This document shows, piece after piece, positions 47,670 to 59,798 of a DNA stretch of 64,000 nucleotides (positions are counted from its first letter, which is position 1; each line of letters begins with the position of its first letter). Source of the stretch: Heterodera schachtii (taxonomy: Eukaryota; Nematoda; Chromadorea; Rhabditida; Heteroderidae). The position numbers and the translations under genes were made by a program. A model generated the notes under the pieces. That model had not been told where the DNA came from. It saw nothing but the letters and a program-made list of their open reading frames with translations, and did no database searches. The DNA is taken from contig SIJG01000001.1 in assembly GCA_023374025.1 (NCBI GenBank), positions 5,686,328-5,750,327 of the forward strand. The letters are read 5' to 3'.

Positions 47670-50600
47670 CTAATAATCACAATTTCCTGCTATTACGGGT
47701 GGCGATGTCATTCGCCGCCGTCTTCGCCCGTCAAATTTCGTCGCTTCCTCTGTTTTTGCTTCGTTTCGCCTTCGCCTGTATCTGTCGCCCCCTTTCCGTT
47801 TTGATAGGCTTTTGTCCGTTTGCTCTTTTTCCCATTTTGCGCGCGATGGAGGAAAAGCCGATGATGGACCTTCCTCTTCGAGCAGTTCATCATTCCGTTC
47901 ATGCAATCGACCATCTTTGAGCAGTTCATCCCCTTCAGCCAATTCGCTCCATTCAAACGAATCGTCTTTTCCAAAGCGTTCCTCCTCAACAAGTTCGACC
48001 CATTGTTCATCACTCCGTTCAGTTTGTTGTTCGTCTTCCCTCTCTTCCAATTCGTCGTCCTTTCCAATTTCTTCCTCCTCTTTCTCTGCTCTTTTCTCCA
48101 CCCAATTCCCAATATTTTCTCTGATTGTTTCGTCCCATTCTTCCTCCTCCTCCTCCGACGTTTCTTTCCTCCATTCCATCACAATGTTCGGTTGTTCCGT
48201 CCGAAGGGTCTTTTCGTCGTCGTCGTCTTCGTTCTTCTCAATTTCATCCATCAGCAGCTGATTTGATGGGGACACTTCGCCAAAGCTAACAATAATTTGG
48301 ATTAAATTCATTTCCTAATATTTAAAATTTCTTTTTCTCTTTGGACAAACTTTTCGAGTGAATTTGCTGAAAAGTAAGTGGTCGAAGAGTTGAAGGAATC
48401 GTCGGACGTGAAGGAATTGCGTCGCGCTTCTCTGTCCGAAGAGGAAGAGAAGGAGCAGAAGGAGGCACTTGCCATGTCCGATTGAGTGTCACAAATCCCA
48501 AAGCGAACAAAAGGCATCGAAATGGAAGGGGCGCAATCTCTTCGACCGAAAGTGTCATTTGGAAAGTCAAGAGTAGAATTCCGATGGTCGAGAGTTGAAC
48601 ATTGATTCTCCCGAGGGAAATTTTGGTGTTGAGGAGTCTCAAAATTGTTGCAAATATCCAATGCCATGGAATTGCTTGAGCTGAAGCTGGCGTATTTCCA
48701 TTCGTCATATTCCGGTGCCGTCTCGAAACCGATGTCCGAAATTGCCAAGGAGGAGGAGGAGGGAGAAGAGCGGGTGTCAGCTGCAGCCAATTCTGGCGTT
48801 GAATTCTGTTGATAAGGGGAGAAATGTTAACAAAAATTAATGGATTGGGTAGAAAAGGGGGAAAGTGCCGTAGGATGCCAACACTGACTGGGAACCGATT
48901 GTCCATCTTGCCAACTTATTTGACCGTAGTTGGCCCTAACCATGGATAATCCCTACTCCAATTGTAATTTGGAAATGCCGCACTTTCCCTGTTTGTGTTC
49001 GACCTGTTCAGTTCGTTCAACAGCCGCATTTTCCTCCACCTCTTCTGAGTGACTGCTGTTTTGCTCCACAAACAATGAATTTGTTGTGGTGGTCGACCGA
49101 TGGGCGCTGGAAATGCCGCCGAAAAGTGGCGGAATGGTCAGTGGACCGGGCACCGCGCCGGCCTCCGTTCTGTAGGAACAGTCCTCGTCATCGTCCCCGG
49201 CGCCATCATCGGACAAGGCGTAGACACCGTTCGAGTTCAGCGAGCCGTACTTAAGGATTGGATCCATATAAATTCCTTATCGGTTAACTTCATTTTATCG
49301 GATTCCCATCGCGAGTCTCAAAATGAGTCTTTTGTCTGTTTGCTCCCCAATTCCAACGGATAACACTTTATTTACCCGTTTTCTCTTCCTCCATTGCGCT
49401 TCAAAAGTTGCAAAAAATGAGTCCGTCGTCTCATTGTTCAGTATCCATTCGCTCTGTTGGAGCTCCTCAAGGCTTAAACGGCCTTCGGGGGACGGGCAAA
49501 GGCAACGGCGGATTATGGCACGGCACTCTGTGGGGAGAAAGAAAAGTAAACGAATGCCAATGCCAAAGTGTTTCTTTGATCACTTTTGAAAATATATGAG
49601 GCTCTGATCAACATAATTGATTAAAACATTATGAGTTTTTCTCCGTTAATTATGGCCAATTTTCCCCCCATTTTTTCTCATTTTTAAAAGGGACCTGACG
49701 ACACATTGCGCGGGAATCGCAATTTCCCTGTACAAATTTGGAGCTCATTCCGAAAGGGCGGCTTCCCGACCACCAAAAGGTACAGAAGAATGCCTGAAAG
49801 ATCGGCAAAATGACGAAAAAAAAAATCCGAAAGAAACGAAAAAAAAGACAAATGGACTAACGACGAGGGACAATTGGAAAAGAGGAGACAATTGACACGA
49901 CCATTTTAATTTCGAACAGAAAAATGAAATGATTTATTAAAGGTAAGGTATTTAGTTCAATTTGACTGTCTTGAATTGAAAATTGCAAAAACTACATGGA
50001 AATTAATAAATAAATTAATTAAATAAATAAATTAATTAATAATTAAATAAAACAAATAATTAATTAATGAAATAAAACAAATAAAGAATTGTTTGTACCC
50101 AATGACCACACGGTGCCCTCCAATGGGTAAAAGCAGTCCCTTTTGAACACCTGCGAACAATCAATCAAACAATAAGTAATTTGTTCAAATTATGTGTTTG
50201 CCATTCAAATGACCTCAGGCGGCGAGTAGGACAAAGTGCCTGACGAATTTGGGGAAATGGCCAAAAACGAACGGACGGAAGCGAACCTTGAAAGCATTGT
50301 TTCCTAAAGGATTTTGAACATTGGTATGCTTCTCTTTTACATTAGTGCTAAGGCGGCGTAATTGATGAACAAAGGATAATTGATCAATTGGGGCCAAAAT
50401 AGAATCCCGTGTTCAGTTGGCTTTACATTCGGGATTTCGATCGGATTTGCCGGGATTGTGGTGGGCTTCCCAATCCTGGACCATTCAGGTACCTTTGTCC
50501 CGATTTCGTTCTCTAAACTTACTTAGCACGCTCGAGCAGTTCGGCTGCTCCGAAGTCGACCAGCCAAACAGTCCCAGAATCCAAATCGACCACCACATTT

Positions 50601-51512
50601 TCGTCTTTTATGTCCCGATGGATCACCGAGTGTTTCTTGTACAGCTCAACAACGGTGTCCACAATTTGCACAAACAGTCCGCGTGCCATTCTCTCCTCCA
50701 ACCAGCCGAACGTGTTGATCAAATCGAACAGATCCATAAAGTTGGCGGGCCGTTCCATTACAATCAAAAAGCCACGGCGACTTTAACGGCACAAAAACCC
50801 AATGAAATCAGTGATCAGAAAGTAAGTAAAGAAAATATGTGTAACACCTTGCGAACCATCCAATGAGACGAACGACGCCCTGAAAATTCGAATGGAAGGG
50901 ACAGTCAAAGAAGAACATGGGAAAAGCCAAAAGGTCCGCTTCCAATCGGCACGCCGACCTGCACATCCTGGCATTCCTCGATGAAGCAAATCTCCGTAGG
51001 GATTATTCGCCGTTCGGCCATCGTCCATCCATTGACTCTTTTGTGCCGAATGCTTTTCACCGCCACCGGAAGTCCGTCCGCAAGGCGATAGGCCCGAAAT
51101 TATGCCAGTTTAAATAGGGTTTACAACCGCAGAGCGATAAAGTTAATTATAATTAACCTAAGTAATTACCCAGGTTTCACAGTGAACGATGGAATGAGAA
51201 AAGAAAGACTCACTTTGTAAACTCTGCCAAAGCCACCGGAGCCAATTTCACCGCATACCCTTCAAAATAAACGACAAATGCTTATTCCAGATTTGTTATG
51301 CTTATCCCCTCGGGGACCTGTATTGACGGTGGAACTCCCTGAGGGTGTGTTCTGAATTTGGGGTTTTTGCAGAAAACAAATGGCCAAAAGGGAAGGGGGG
51401 GGGGGCACTGACCTTTGTCATGGCGGAGACAGCCGCAATGGTTGAACAGACAAATGGACACGTCCAACACCTTTTTGAGCACAAAGCCCATTTCAGGGAA
51501 TGGCACTTCCAA
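47670..51512 (-). CDS. PIM-like serine/threonine kinase with a long acidic C-terminal tail
   Basis: Kinase motifs in order: HRQYR then VCGEIGSGGFGRVYK (P-loop, 51210-51255), GLPVAVKSIRHKRVNGW (VAVK Lys, 51050), EICFIEECQDVQ, VVRLIGWF, VMERPANFMDLFDLI (50740), HRDIKDENVVVDLD (50600), VDFGAAELL (DFG), SGTLSYSPPE (50230), GTVWSLG, GILLYLLVVGKPPFRNE (49770) and RAIIRRCLCPSPEGRLSLEEL (49470). MERPxxxxDLFD and SPPE in place of APE are PIM family signatures. After WRKRKR the phase continues into Ser/Thr/Asp-rich exons (49255-49000, 48808-48350), then a strongly acidic, then basic, tail ending VIAGNCDY at 47670. The tail joins are phase-consistent but unproven. PIM kinases are constitutively active survival/growth kinases; C. 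elegans homologues are prk-1/prk-2. The start exon (51512, MEVPFPEMGFVLKK) is tentative. Confidence 0.83.
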
Positions 51513-53300
51513 AAATTAAGAAAAAGCTCATAGACTTCCGACTTTTTGAAGATTTTTGCAAAATGAAAAATGCTTTCTGAATGAATGCATCAGACAAAAA
51601 GAAATGGCAAACGAAAGGCAAAGGGCCCGGGGGGGGGGGGGGGAAGGAGGAGGAGGGATCAACAGAGAGACCAGTAGAGGGAGAGAGAGGGAGAGAAAGC
51701 ACTGATGGCGCAAATTGGGGGGGGGGGGAAGGATCGATCAGAAGAAACCGACGGACCATTTGAAAGGGGACACCGAAGGAGGGCGAGAGACAAACATTTG
51801 CGTGGGGTCGGCAAAGAGCGACGGAAAAAGCTTATTTTACGATCAGTTTAGGCTCAGGACAAGGAAAGGCGGACGAGTTCTTTTTTTCCGTGGATTGGGA
51901 CTGAGGGAAAAAGCCCCCGGGGGGGGGGGGAAAGTGAATCCTTTTTTTTTGCTTAGCAGTAAAAAGCCATCGGTTGGGGGGCACTCATCGCATAATCTTC
52001 AAAAATCAGAAGAAAGCGATGGGAGGGGGAGGTGAGCTGATCGGACGCTGCGCTTCTTATACTTTTGCGTTCGCGCACATTGGGAAAAGCAAACGGAGGA
52101 CGAAAATTGGGGAGGGAGAAGCAATGCTTAACGAAGGGAACGTAATGAATCACTCAATTGGGCTGAAATTAGCAACAATTCCTTCGAAATGATTCCTAAA
52201 AATGCACTGCTGGGGCTTCAAATGTTTTAGCATTTTAAAATTGGCAAGAAAATAAACGGCGAAGGGTTAAAAGCATAAAAAAGGGATGGCATTAAATTGT
52301 CAAAAGGGAAAAGCAAAGGATTAAAGAGGGAACAAAGCAAATGATTGATGAATAAAGGACAAGCACAGAATCAGATCAATCAAACTCAGCTGAATTGGCT
52401 ATTTTGAGGGGAAAACGCCGAATTAAGCGCTTCTTCTTTTTGTTGGTGGCTTTTCTGTTTTTATTTTCAATATTTCATCCTCCGTTGGCTCATTTCATCG
52501 GGAAAAGGTGTTCCAAATCATCGCACATTCCCTCCCCCCCCCCCCCTCCGATCAATGAATGAGCCATCGTTCGCCCTTTCATCGATCACTTTTTTCACCC
52601 CGGGGCCAATGAATGGCTTATGAGTTTTTTTTGCAACTAATTTTTTTGCATCATCACTTTATTGTTGTCAATTCTCTGATGCGTTACCTGCCGATTTCCG
52701 GCTTTTGATTAGCTTCTTTCTTTTGCCAATACTTTTTCGTATTGCTCCGCTCTGATTTCAATTTGTAAATAAAAAAAGTGCCTGTGCCGAAATTGGGAAA
52801 ATTCCCCGCCAAATTTTGACGCATTTTTTTTCACTTTGCGTTGCTTTTCCCATTGTCCCATCCCCATTTTTCCGTCTTCTTCCCCATTTTTTTCTCATTT
52901 CTCTTTCATTTCAATTTTCCGTTGAGGGAAATGAGAAAAATCCTTCCAAATATTCATTCCAATTTGTTTTTTGTAATTTATCAAATTTGAGGAGCATTGT
53001 CTGCTCATGGACATCTGCTGTTGTGCTGAAAGGGGCCGGGCTTATTTATGCTCGGATGTGTTTTATAATATTTTTCGTGGAAGGAATCTTTGGAGAATTA
53101 ATTGAATGTGATCTCCTGATAACGTGTACAGCTTAAAATCCTCGACCAATCCATTTTACTCTGAACTCCTTAATTGAAGTGCTTTTCGTCAGTTTCGGGC
53201 AAAAGTTACGGAGTTGTTGGCCAATCACACTTTGTACGGCTTCAACTCTTCTCCTTGTGCTGCTTGAACTTCTCGTCCCTCCCAAATCTTCCCATTTCTT
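51513..53300. other. Non-genic stretch with G/C homopolymers
   Basis: No coding exon convincingly supported. Poly-G runs lie near 51630, 51718 and 51920 and a poly-C run near 52535; the rest is AT-rich. It probably holds 5' regulatory sequence of the minus-strand kinase and the plus-strand GPCR. Confidence 0.45.
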
Positions 53301-53305
53301 TGTCC

Positions 53306-56300
53306 ATGTCCTTCTTCAACTTCTCCCACAGCTTCCACCGTTGTCTGTCTGAGCACAGTCTTCGCCTTTCCGACCATCCCATTGAGACCATTTTCATCGG
53401 CTTTCTCCTCCCCCCTCTGATCGCTTTCGGATTGATCGGCAATTGTTTGAATCTGTGCGTTTTGCTCGGTCCTCGCGTTCACCCGACCACACGACGGTTT
53501 TGCACCAATTAGCTAATAGCTGCAGCGGTGGCGTAATCAAATTCTGACTGTGAATATGCCTCTCACCTCTCTCTTAAAGGGGTTCCACAAGAATTAATCC
53601 TCCCCGAGTCATTAGTACAAATGCCAAGCATAATCCCCCGTTAAAATTTGGTCCCTAATTGCGCCCACCACTGCCCGTGCCATTGGTTTCACTTTTCGTT
53701 AGCCTTTGGCACTTTGTTCAGTTCGAATTCCCTTTTGGCGGTGTTGGCAATGCTCGACGTGCTTTTCCTTCTACTGATGTTGCCAAGTTCATTGGCCCAT
53801 TTTACATTTTTTGCTCGTCAGTTCACTTTTCGACGGGTCTATTTTGCCACAAAGGCATAAAACATTGAAAAGTTGGCCAATTAGTTAATAATTGCCTAAT
53901 TAAGATCCCTCTTTTGGCACTGATAAATCAATGTTCTGCCGCTGCGATTTGGTGATTTTTCAATTAATTCCATTTTAATTACGTTAAACCAGGGCTGGGT
54001 TAAATTGCATACGTATACTTAATTTTGATGAAAAAAATATATGTAAATTAAAAACCCTCAAACCATGCTGACCCCGACAAACCCCCGACCCCGACATTTC
54101 ACAATTCCAACGTTGGGGGTTTTCAGCCCTACTGCAAAAAGATTGGATTAATCGATGCTATGACGAAGCACGAAAAGTGCAAAGTGAACAAATTAAAGCA
54201 AATAATTAATTGAAAAATTAAAAGCAAAATAATTATTGTAAATAAATTTAAATAATAATAACAATATATGATTATTTAATATTAGCTAATTAATTAATGC
54301 GTTATAATATTTTTAATCTCAATAAAACTTAATTTTTAATGTTGGCATGCAGTTTTGTTTTCTCATTTTTTCTTAATATATTTAATGTTGGGAAATAGAT
54401 AAATTGAGCAATAAATATTTTTATAGAAAATATATGTGTAGTTAATATATGTGAATAATTCTAAATAAGATCATTTTAGTTAACTATTTTTTATTTATAA
54501 TTCAAATAATCATTCGACGTAATTCTTGAACCTAGGCGATTATATTCACATATTTTTCTTTTATGTTCATATATATATATTGTTGATATAGAATTTAAAA
54601 AATTAATTTAAGATTTATTATGATTGTCTTATTTTATAAAGGGTTAATTGTTATTTATATTTGAAAAATTATGTTGATTATGTTTGAAATTATATATATA
54701 TATAAATTTATTTACAATAATTATTTTGCTTTTAATTTTTAAATAATATTTTGCATTTAATTTTTTAAATTAATTATTTTGCTTTAATTTGATCACTTTG
54801 CACTTTTTCGTGCTTCGTCTCAGCACGGGATTAATCAGCATTGGTTTGAGAAAAAGCTTAACCCAAATTTAACTGAAATTCTTTTGTTTTGCATTATAAT
54901 CTCTAAATAAAAATTTATGATTTGAAAATGAATTTAATTTGCTGAATAAAAATTTAATATTTTCACCTTTCGCTATTTACAATCTTTTTGGGCGATTTCA
55001 TTTCACTTTTTTGTCACTTTTTATTTTTCGGTTTGGCCCAGCCCTCCAATTAATTAAATCCAAATTTGCCTTCCCCAGGATTATGCTCGGCATTTGCCTC
55101 GAGCGTTTGGTGGGCATTCGGCGTCCCTTTTCTTCGCGTGTGCGAAGTTCGCGCGGCGGCACCCAATTCTTCGTAATGGCCGTCTTTTGTGGCACTTTCC
55201 TGCTGACAATGTACATTTATTTAAGGCAAGTCCCACCACACATTATAAACATCGATGAATTTTAATCACCATAATTAAGGCAATAAAAGCCAAAAAAACA
55301 AAACAATCCAAAATTATAAATTATAAAATTTTAATGCCTTTTTAAGGGCCGGAACATCGATTTGTCATGTTTAAATATCTGATCGGTCCGAATGATGGGC
55401 CAGCGAAATTCCTTCCCGAAAATTATTATTAAAATTTTCTTTAGTTTAATATTTTTTCCGTTTTCAACCTTCGGGAAGTCCATTGAATTTGGCTAATCTC
55501 CGATCAAATCACCGAGAATTCCGTTTAGGTACCATTGCATACAGAAACTGTTCTGTGACGGTACACAGCTGTACTCATATTGTTTCATCGTCGACTCCGA
55601 TCAGTTTGTTGCATTTTCATTGATTTGATGGTGATTTGATTTGTACTGTTCGAGACCGAAAAGTGCCAGGATTGAGTCGAGACTTTGAGATCGTACCCAA
55701 AAATCCGAGATATTGACCTAAGACCCGATCAGCACAACTTGTCCCTTCAGTCTCTTCTCTTCCAATCGGTCTGTGCCCCACTTGACCAATTTGTCCCTGA
55801 TCGAATCGCCCTCCTCTGTCCTCCTCCTCTTCATTCGGGTCAGTCTCGTGGTCCATGCCGTTCTCGTCGTGTTCCTCCCAACCGTTGTCGTGGCCATATC
55901 CAATGCTGCTCTCCTGTGGACACTTCGCCATCGGCAAACATTTTGAAATTTTGGAAATTAAAAATTCAAAATTTGGGCAGAGATAAAAGGCTAAACGAAG
56001 AGACAAATCGAAAGGCGAAAACCACCGATTCACTTTCTCACCACTCGACGAGCTTAAAGAGCACAACTTCAACACAGCAGCAGAAGGCACGCATTGAGCA
56101 ACGGGTGACCATAACCGTGGTAAGCCAACCAATCGCAACACCACGGAAATCTCAGGGGGAGACATTCATCCGAACCCAAGCCAATCGAACCTAAGCCCTC
56201 CCCGCCTGGACATCCACAGGCCAAGCTTAATGCGACATTGGCGTAGAATTGTTTAAAAAACTCATTTCTTTCATTAGCACCGCTTCCCCCCCCCCCCGTT

Positions 56301-57155
56301 AGTGATAATTTAATAATGTCCATTAAATGTCTCTGTTTCGCTTGGCTAATTGATTCTGCCGGTCTATTCCATTAGAGAAACTTTTGAGAAAGAGACAAAA
56401 AAAAAGGTGAGAGAAAAGCGGAGAAAAGAAAGAGGAAGAGAAGAGGAAGGACAAACAGACTGACGGACGGACGGACACTTCATTTTGAAAATGTAATTAA
56501 AATAAACGGGGGGATAATAAAAGAATAAAATAACGAATAAAATTTGTTCTTTGTGTTTTGTTAGTGAAATTTTTATTTTTGAGCTTTATTTCTTTATTTC
56601 TTGCTTAACAATTCACTTGCAAATGTCAGTCCGCAAATCCAAGCCAAGACCGCCCCCGCCCCGCCCCTCTCCCCCCCTCCCATGGCTAGGCTTTATAATG
56701 CTTTTGCTTTCAGGTGTCCATCATCACTTGCTTCACCATTACACAAGTATCTTTTGAATGCCATTCGCCGCTTTCTTTACGTGCCGTATTTAACACTTTG
56801 CCCCCCCCCCAATTGTCAGACGCCTTCCGCAGTTGTGCAACTGTTCGTAAGGCCCGCTTATCCACTGCAGAATCCCAACTTGGAATGGGTAAAATTGGAG
56901 GAGGGTAATATTTGGAGAACTCTCTAATGGCTTTAATCCTATGCCGGTCTATTAAGCAAAATTAAATTGTTAATTTGTGCCAATTTCATAAATTTTCCCT
57001 CAAAGGAGGCCGTCTCCATTTTTCTCGTCGTTCTCGGCAAATCGTTGAACTTTGTCCTTTTTTGTCTAAGCAGTGCCCATTTTCGTTCTCGTCTCCTTTT
57101 GATGTTAAGCAAATCGGCAGCGAGGAAAAGGGAGGCGTTCAGAAAATTGAGGTGA
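53306..57155 (+). CDS. Class A (rhodopsin-like) G-protein-coupled receptor, peptide-receptor type
   Basis: Seven-helix receptor read across about nine exons. TM1 with GLIGNCLNLCVLL (53430-53465); TM2 NSLLAVLAMLDVLFLLLML (53728-53790, joined to exon 1 by an Arg codon split over the intron); TM3 end and DRY-like site MLGICLERLVGIRRPF (55083-55130); TM4 FFVMAVFCGTFLLTMYIYL (55170-55222); a Cys-containing loop (KLFCDGTQLY, 55540); TM5 HAVLVVFLPTVVVAISNAAL (55855-55910); TM6 QRVTITVV then SIITCFTITQ (56100, 56715); TM7 LVVLGKSLNFVLFCLSSAHF (57025-57085). GKSLNFVLFCLSS is typical of nematode neuropeptide-type receptors. The TM4 exon ends with a good GC donor (TTAAG|GCAAGT, 55225). The exon with the first half of TM3 is not resolved. 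A MITE sits in the large intron after TM2. Ligand unknown. Confidence 0.78.
54154..54827. mobile_element. 674-bp AT-rich foldback element in a GPCR intron
   Basis: Flanked by GGATTAATC at 54145-54153 and 54828-54836 (8-9 bp duplication). GACGAAGCACGAAAAGTGCA at 54162 and its inverted copy (ending near 54818) begin arms of about 100 bp, including AAATAATTAATTG / CAATTAATT-type AT-rich sequence. The terminal words TGCTATGACGAAGC match the outer end of the 24.4 kb element. No coding capacity. Confidence 0.82.
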
Positions 57156-57412
57156 GAAAGGCAATCGGTGCTCAATCCGATCAGTTTGTGCTTCCTTCGT
57201 CAGTCGAGAGCAGAACAGACGCAAGAAAAACAGCTGCCAACTTCAGCAGCAAAATGCCGAACAGCAGCAGAGGAAAAATGGCAAATAAGGCACAAATGCT
57301 TTTGGCATGGCATCATTTTGGCTGAGGTTGAGAGACCGAAAATGCCTGAAACGAATAGAGCAGATAATTGGCCTCGACACTGGGATTTTTAGTACAGAGA
57401 GAGAACGGGGGG

Positions 57413-57477
<65 letters not shown>

Positions 57478-58161
57478 GAGAGGGGGAGACAGAAAGGGAG
57501 AGGAGGGAGAAAGGGAAGAGAGAGAGAAGGGGGAGGGAGAGAGAGAGAAGGGGGAGAGAGAAAGAGAGAGGAGGGAGAAAGGGAAGAGAGAGAGAGAGAG
57601 AAAGGGAAGAGAGAGAGAGAGAGAGAAAGGGAAGAGAGAGAAAGGGAAGAGAGAGAAGAGAGCGAAAGAAGGGGAAGCCGTGTCCGTGGCATTTTGGAAC
57701 GATTTGATGGGCATAAAACCTCTGCTGATTTCCCTATCCATTATTCATGGCACTCATTATTGACAGATCTCATCTGCTGGTATTGTAAAAATTGTTTTGA
57801 GCATAAAAATGAAAAGTGCTTTTTGCACAAAATTCATTAATTATAGTATTTTCTTTTAATTCTTCGAAACACAAAGCTTTCGAATCTTTAGTTACGGCAG
57901 TGAACACAAATAAATTTAAAAATTTGCTTGTCTTCATCAATTCACTGCCAAATTCGGACTAATTATGGCAAGGAAAGAAAAGCCTAACGCAATGAAAAAG
58001 CCAAATTATTAGCAATTGTATTGACGAATGAATGAAGCGGCCGCTTGGAAGAGAAGCGAAAGCGATGGAAATGTTTCGCCGCCTGCCGATTGATTAAACG
58101 CCAAAAAATCCCTCTCCCCTCCCACCTTTTCAATTCCTTCATCTTATTCAATGGAATTAAC
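57156..58161. other. 3' flank of the GPCR gene
   Basis: Apart from the purine tract no feature is supported. A weakly open stretch at 57168-57290 continues past the receptor stop but has no recognisable product. Confidence 0.45.
57408..57666. repeat. (GA)n microsatellite and purine tract
   Basis: A GA run of about 60 bp (57416-57474), then interspersed GGGAGAGAGAGA units; about 250 bp with almost no pyrimidine on the plus strand. Frames through it are artefacts. Confidence 0.9.
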
Positions 58162-58562
58162 GGGTCGATAGCAGTTCGTACAATGGCGTTTCGTACAATT
58201 TGAAATGGTAATGGCCATAACTTTTTTGTTCGTCGGTTAATTTGTTCAAAATTGGTATCATTCGAAAGCTCTACGTGTTTAGAAGCTATCATTAAGCAGA
58301 AGCTAAGCGATTAATCATCTCACCAAAAAGTTATGATTTATAAGACTTAAAAATTCAAGAAAATCCTAATTTTTTCTAAACTATAAATCATAACTTTTTG
58401 GTGAGATGATTAATCGCTTAGCTTCTGCTTAATGATAGCTTCTAAACACGTAGAGCTTTCGAATGATACCAATTTTGAAGAAATTAACCGATGAACAAAA
58501 AAGTTATGGCCCTTCCCATTTCAAATTGTACGAAACGCCATTGTACGAACTGCCTTGACCCC
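58162..58562. mobile_element. 401-bp near-perfect palindrome (MITE)
   Basis: Flanked by GGAATTAAC at 58153-58161 and 58563-58571. The two arms (about 180 bp each) are nearly identical inverted copies, starting GCAGTTCGTACAATGGCG and running through GTAGAGCTTTCGAATGATAC and AGAAGCTAAGCGATTAATCA to a short centre near 58350-58370. It would form one long hairpin if transcribed. Little divergence between arms suggests recent insertion. Confidence 0.92.
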
Positions 58563-59294
58563 GGAATTAACTTGTAAAACGCAACACAAACAATACGATT
58601 GTTATAAAATTACATATTCGCAGCGTTATAAAGGAACCCATTTTTGGGATTTGACCAAACAAAGCATTGACGAGCAAAATATTAGTTTTTAATAAGAATT
58701 GCAAAATTATGTGCAAGGAACTACCTAATGGGAAATGAGCAAAAGTCAAAAACAAAATTATCAAAGTAAACGGTAAACAAACCCAATATTTTAAGCACTC
58801 TGTTAATTTTGAGAATGAAATTAGTTTTTTTAGGAAGACTAAATTTATTCATTGTTTACAGTTGAAAAAAAAATTTTCATAATACATATTTTACGATTCA
58901 CTTTTTAATTTTGATTTTTTCATAGTATTATAAATAAGGAAATTAATTGTTTATTTAAAATTCAATTCTTTTTTTTTTTCTTTGACGTTTCGTTTATTTG
59001 TGATTTTGCTTTTTTCAAATTTAGCGTGACTTAAAGATAAATAAAAGAAAATGTCACATGGTTCGCAATTAATCGCATCATCCATCATTTTTATTTGCTA
59101 ATTTCGCTGATGAAATGATGCAAATGAACCATTTACATTTGAAGCAATAAATAATGAATCTAATCAGCTAATCTCTTCGGATTTTCACTGCTTTTTTAAT
59201 AAAAAAAAATCCCGCGTTTTATACAGAATATTTTGCATTTGTTAATAATTTTGTTAATTGTCATCAATTATTATTATTATTATTATTATTCATT
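58563..59294. other. AT-rich upstream region of the AMPK gamma locus
   Basis: No gene supported. It ends in an (ATT)n microsatellite (59269-59292) directly before a Gln-rich open frame at 59295. Confidence 0.5.
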
Positions 59295-59636
59295 ATGCAT
59301 CCGCAAGGCCAACAACAAAAACAGCAGCAGCAAAAGCAACAACAACAGAAGCAGCCGAAGCACTCTCCGCACTCCATTCCGATAGTCAGCAGAATGGGCG
59401 GCGCTGCGTTGAGTCATCCCCACCACTCGCAGCCGTACCACCACCAGCAGCAGCAGTGGTCACCGGGGGCAGCGGTGGCGCCGGTGACGGACTTTGGACC
59501 TTCGTCCGCCCCGTCGGTCAGCGGATCCATCATTTTCATGCCCTCAGTTGTCAGCGGCGACAACGCTGGTGGTGGTGGGATGGGCAGCTCCTCCACCAGT
59601 GAATTCAGCAGCCGAATGGCGTTGCTCATCCGTGAC
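59295..59636 (+). CDS. Gln/His/Ser-rich exon, possible alternative first exon of the AMPK gamma gene
   Basis: Open frame MHPQGQQQKQQQQKQ followed by His/Gln/Ser/Gly-rich sequence, ending RMALLIRD at a good donor (GTGAC|GTGAGT). No domain. Same strand as, and upstream of, the AMPK gamma exons, so a promoter-specific N-terminal exon is plausible. A direct phase-compatible join to the frame at 61086 was not found, so it could instead be a separate transcript. Confidence 0.45.
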
Positions 59637-59798
59637 GTGAGTTGGGCGTGTGTTTTGGTGTTGCACCCATTGCATTTTGGGGGGCAAAGCGATGTGTCGG
59701 TCCCACAAAATCAAAAAGAAAAAAAAATTGTTTCACATTTTGACGAACGAAAAAAACAAAATGTGATAGTCCCAGCGCATGTGCCGCTGTCATGGGTT

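Noticed and set aside
57243..57840. Glu/Arg-rich and Ser/Leu-rich frames through the GA repeat
   Set aside because: Microsatellite translation in both directions.
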